A stretch of 64,000 nt of DNA from Cucumis sativus (taxonomy: Eukaryota; Streptophyta; Magnoliopsida; Cucurbitales; Cucurbitaceae). The DNA lies in NCBI RefSeq assembly GCF_000004075.3, contig NC_026655.2:3968001-4032000 (forward strand), in the 5' to 3' direction. The translations under genes and the position numbers were made by a program. Within the stretch, counting starts at the first letter, position 1. Each line of letters begins with the position of its first letter. The notes below the pieces were generated by a model. It was not told the DNA's origin. It saw nothing but the letters and a program-made list of their open reading frames with translations, and made no database searches. Shown here one piece after another: positions 60,606 to 64,000 of this stretch.

Positions 60606-61076
60606 ATGTTGCATGCTTTGATTGTGGGGGCCGTCTGGTTTAGACAGGCCTACGGTGGAGTGAGGCGGAGCTTTGAAGTGGCGGCAGAGATGGTGGAGGA
60701 GTGGAAAGACATGATTATAGGATTCTGTGTGTCATCAGCTATTGGAATAGCAACAGTGTCTGTTCATATCAAAACCGAGCTTCCAAATTCATTTCAGCTT
60801 CTATCCATTGCTGTTTTGCTGTGTTTTGTGTCTGTTGTGTTTGCAAGAATGATCAACTCCATTTTCGAAACACTTTCAAAGATTCTGTATTGTGTTGGCG
60901 GCTTATTGTATGCCTCAAGCTGTTTCATTGCTACGGCTATTCCCTATGGTACAAATTTTCATATCATTGTTATTGTCCTTTATACAATCTTCTGCATCAT
61001 CTTCATCAGCTTCATCTTTCATCACTCACAACCCTTCACCACCTTCCTCCTCCGACACCCTTCCTCTTTAATTTGA
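60606..61076 (+). CDS. Unrecognised four-helix membrane protein, tandem copy B
   Basis: Intronless frame of 156 aa, collinear with copy A but three residues shorter at the N terminus. Shared blocks include CVSSAIGI, LPNSFQ, LLCFVSVVFARMI, ILYCVG, CFIATAI and VIVLY-IFCII. The tail differs (FHHSQPFTTFLLRHPSSLI versus a Ser/Pro end), which suggests the C terminus is under weak constraint. The head-to-tail arrangement with copy A and a fragment downstream points to unequal crossing-over. Function unknown. Confidence 0.72.
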   Translation: MLHALIVGAVWFRQAYGGVRRSFEVAAEMVEEWKDMIIGFCVSSAIGIATVSVHIKTELPNSFQLLSIAVLLCFVSVVFARMINSIFETLSKILYCVGGLLYASSCFIATAIPYGTNFHIIVIVLYTIFCIIFISFIFHHSQPFTTFLLRHPSSLI

Positions 61077-61154
61077 CGCACCATGCATATCTATCAAACC
61101 AAACTTTAGTAAGTTTCTTTGTCCTATGATACATCCTTTTTTTTCTTCTTTTTG

Positions 61155-61440
61155 TTTTCATTTCATTGTCCTTTACTCAATCTTCTGCATATCGTCTTCA
61201 TCATGTTCATCTCCATCGTTCACACCCTTCATCACCTTCCTTCTTCAATGCCCATCCTCTTTAATTTGACGCACTACCATATCTATCAAACCAAACTTTA
61301 GTAAGTTTCTTCGTCGACCTATAATGCATTTTCTTTTCTTCTTCTTCTTTTCATTTTCATTTTTTCATCTCATTTCTTGGGAGTTCCCTTGAGTTGTAAA
61401 CAAAAGTAAAAATCGTTTGAATTGTGTTGGTCGATTCAAC
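61155..61440 (+). pseudogene. 3'-end fragment of a third membrane-protein copy
   Basis: The segment from cattgtcctttactcaatct matches the last helix, tail and 3' UTR of copies A and B, including atctatcaaaccaaa, taagtttcttcgtc and cttgggagttcc. It lacks everything upstream, so no complete gene remains. It is closest to copy A. A further piece of copy A's 3' flank (tctgaagattctgatgcag) recurs near 61690. Confidence 0.8.
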
Positions 61441-63049
61441 AACATGACATGACGTCACTAAGGATACCAAACTGGAAGAAATAAATCAAGTCAAATATAT
61501 CCATTGGGCTGCCTATCCAAAGGAGCCACCTATCTCTTCACAGTCCTCTCAGGTAAATTATTCATTATATTTTTTATTATTCCTATCACCAAATTCAAGA
61601 AATATTTGATGTATAAATGACCATTGGATTAGTGTTATTATCATACACAGAAAATTCTCAAAATTATTTCAAAACCCTTTTACCTTCATAGAAAACAGTC
61701 TGAAGATTCTGATGCAGAAGCTTCTTCTTATTATTTTATTATTGAATTTCACATGTTTTCATATAGAATAAAATACTATTTTCAATAATAATAAACCTTC
61801 CAATATTGATTGTCTTATCATAGTAATAAATTAAGAACTTATAGCCAACATATTAACAAAATAGAGTTATATTTCACGTTTTCATATACGTGTTAGTTTT
61901 AGTAGCAAATAAAAATTAGATTATAATCTATAAACACATATTTATTCGATATAATAGATTGTTTGAAAAAATATACAAAATGATACAAATGTTTAGGTAT
62001 GGTTTAATGTCTTCCTTGATTTCAAGCAATTACCGGAGATCGATGTCTAGTAGCAAGTTCCAACATCAACGTTAGAGGTAGTGATGCTCCCTATCCTCAT
62101 AGATGTTAATTTTTTGAACTCTTCTTACATGTTATTTGACGTTGAAAAAAAGTGGTTCAAATGATAAATTTTTTTTTTTTATTTTTTCATGAATATTTTA
62201 CTTACTTGTTTGATATGGATAATGAAAGAGTGATGCTCAAAATGTATTATAATTATAGATCAATTGAAGTAGAGAAACAAAACTATTTTTTCTCATTAGG
62301 TGTAACACATATTAATTATTATCTCATATATTTAACACCCAAATATTCAAATTCTACATGCAACAAATATACATTTCTTAACTACATAAATGGCAGTGCC
62401 CTTGTTATTAATATAACACAAAATCCATTCTAAGATATATAAAATTATCGCAAATGTAACACGAAACGATTGAAAAAAGTTACAAGATGAAAAATTAAGT
62501 AATTCAAGAAAGATTGAAATGCCTATATACCACGTTTATATATCTTGAAAACATATTATAAAAAGTAGCTACGTACCATAAAGTAGATTATTTTATATGT
62601 TTAAATCTTTTATATTGTTATTTATAAAAGACAACCTTTCTTCTTCTCTTATATGCTATAATTAACACATTTTCTAGAGTTAATTGGAAAATGAGGATAT
62701 ATTATTTTTATCTTATGAAATTACTTAGGTTAAAGGACTGTTTTCCTTATTAAAAAAAACTAAGGTAGAATGATTAAAAGTTATATAAGATTGAATGATT
62801 TTACATATTATTAACCTTCTTCATAAAATTTTCGAATGTGTCGTCGTTCAATCAATATTTTTTTATTTTGATAACATTATTTTATTCTTTATTTTGATGA
62901 TCCTCTTTTTTATTTTAACGTGAATAAAATAATATTATTGTTTTAGAATAGATTTTCTTTTACCAAATCTAGTGGAAGTGCAATACATAAAAAAAAAATA
63001 ATAAATAAAAGCTTAACGATACTTAAGATGATGTACTACAAATAGAGAC

Positions 63050-63475
63050 GGTCATAAAATATTTAGGGTTTTGGGAACCGAATCGAACCAAAATCAAATT
63101 GAATCACTGATTACATGCGGTTTGGTGTAGTTTATGTAATGCTTATGTGGTTTGGTTTTACTTAATATTTTAAATAGATTCTAAAATCGAAGAAAATCAC
63201 TTCATTAAAATCATTAAAGAAATGTTCATAAAAGTTTTGTTTCTAAAACTCGATTAAATATGTTACCAAATCAAATCCACCTAGATCCAAAATAGAAAGA
63301 AATATTTTATAGAACTTGATGCTTTGGGTAGTTCGAGATTCTTTGGGGATTAAACTGAATCACATATATGGTGTGCTTTTGATTCGGTTTGATACAAACT
63401 CGCGATTCGATTCGGTTTCAAAGCAATTTTAGATTGAAACCGAACCGAATTGTGAATACTCCTAACTATAAACAA
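63050..63475. repeat. Repeat-like segment rich in aaccgaa/ggtttggt motifs
   Basis: It starts near gagacggtcataaaat and ends near gaaccgaattgtgaatactc. Between are gaaccgaatcgaacc, gcggtttggtgtag, gtggtttggtttta and gattcgattcggttt. Such CCGAAC/GTTCGG-rich stretches are common in plant non-autonomous elements. Ends and family were not determined. Confidence 0.4.
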
Positions 63476-63489
63476 ACATTATTATTTAT

Positions 63490-63750
63490 TGGTATATTAT
63501 AAATGCATCATCTAATCCCATCGGCAAATCTTATAATTGACCCAGTAAAACAGATTATGACATTAAACTAAAAATCAAATATATATAATTTGATTATTGA
63601 AATTTAACATTATTCACATAATTTAGAAGGAAATTACTTGAAATGAAACAATTAATGATATTATTGGTATGAAATTGGAGACCTTTGATATCTTATGTGT
63701 AATTTTTTATAGTTAATGGGATATTCCCAACGTTATTATTTTACTACAAT
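63490..63750 (+). repeat. Dispersed repeat, copy 2 (partner at 53508-53775)
   Basis: Same order and orientation of shared blocks as the first copy. It carries an extra AT-rich insertion of about 40 bases after gacattaaact. Confidence 0.7.
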
Positions 63751-64000
63751 TAACATGCAGTGTAATTAGGGTTAGGAAGAAGTCGAATATTTACATGAGT
63801 TTGATCATTTTGATAATTAGTTACCCGACTTTTTACGTAATAGAGTTATGATTGATGCATTTATTATTTTCTTTTAATCTTAATTTTAGGCTTAATTACA
63901 AAAAAAAAAAAAAAAAAAGCCTTTATAACCATAAATATTAATTACAAATCGAATTACTATATTAAGAGAAAATCGATTTGGTACAATCTTATATTTTTAA

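Larger units (their letters stand above)
61441..64000. other. AT-rich right end of the window
   Basis: No gene recognised. It carries repeats noted separately. The frame at 62152-62433 is AT-rich and matches no family I know. Confidence 0.5.

Noticed and set aside
1-64000. CRISPR arrays, tRNA and rRNA genes, bacterial-type operons
   Set aside because: No regular spacer-repeat arrays, no tRNA A/B-box pairs with clover-leaf pairing, and no rRNA-like conserved stretches were found; the DNA is plant nuclear.

Overview
This window is a plant nuclear DNA segment. The genes have many introns, the spacers are AT-rich with many (TA)n, (GA)n and (GAA)n microsatellites, and every recognisable product is plant-type (MADS-box, Dof, BIM1-type bHLH, S-group-like bZIP, RGF/CLEL peptide, pectin rhamnosyltransferase). 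Short tatcagtgata-type palindromic repeats and the protein sequences suggest a eurosid, most likely a cucurbit (Cucumis or relative). The species is inference, not proven.

Layout. 2.5-15.4 kb: two MADS-box genes head to tail on the + strand, a SEPALLATA gene (SEP4/RIN-like) and a FRUITFULL-like gene, with identical 8-exon structures. 17.8-21.4 kb: a convergent pair, a universal-stress-protein-like gene (+) and an ER-ANT1-type adenine nucleotide carrier (-). 22.7-23.7 kb: a BASL/gar2-related polarity-family protein (+) with an FxFP motif and an in-frame duplication. 24.2-27.2 kb (-): an MPB2C microtubule-associated protein and a short Dof factor. 31.4-33.8 kb (+): a rhamnogalacturonan I rhamnosyltransferase (RRT, GT106). 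35.6-40.2 kb (-): the BES1-interacting bHLH BIM1. 44.2-46.9 kb (-): a RING+PHD zinc-finger protein. 48.7-49.3 kb (+): a secreted RGF/GLV/CLEL-type peptide precursor. 50.3-51.2 kb (-): a bZIP factor. 51-58 kb: a gene-free, repeat-bearing AT-rich spacer. 58.4-61.4 kb (+): two tandem copies of an unrecognised four-helix membrane protein plus a broken third copy.

The genes are individually transcribed. Several deal with development: floral and fruit identity (SEP, FUL), stomatal polarity (BASL family), brassinosteroid output (BIM1), root growth peptide (RGF) and cell wall pectin (RRT). From memory, neighbours here are also neighbours in Arabidopsis: FUL/BASL at At5g60910/At5g60880, MPB2C/BIM1/bZIP75 at At5g08120/08130/08141, and USP/ER-ANT1 at At5g17390/17400. 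This suggests an ancestral gene block that Arabidopsis has split among duplicated segments.

The oddest signals are two GC-AG introns (BIM1 and bZIP) sharing one donor sequence, one of them with a possible alternative GT donor exactly one leucine-zipper heptad downstream. Others are a tandem-donor plus NAGNAG intron in SEP, a cluster of seven perfect G-boxes 3-4 kb upstream of BIM1, and a recent 27-residue duplication beside the FxFP motif of the BASL-like protein. No CRISPR array, tRNA, rRNA, or virus-like element with coding parts was recognised.
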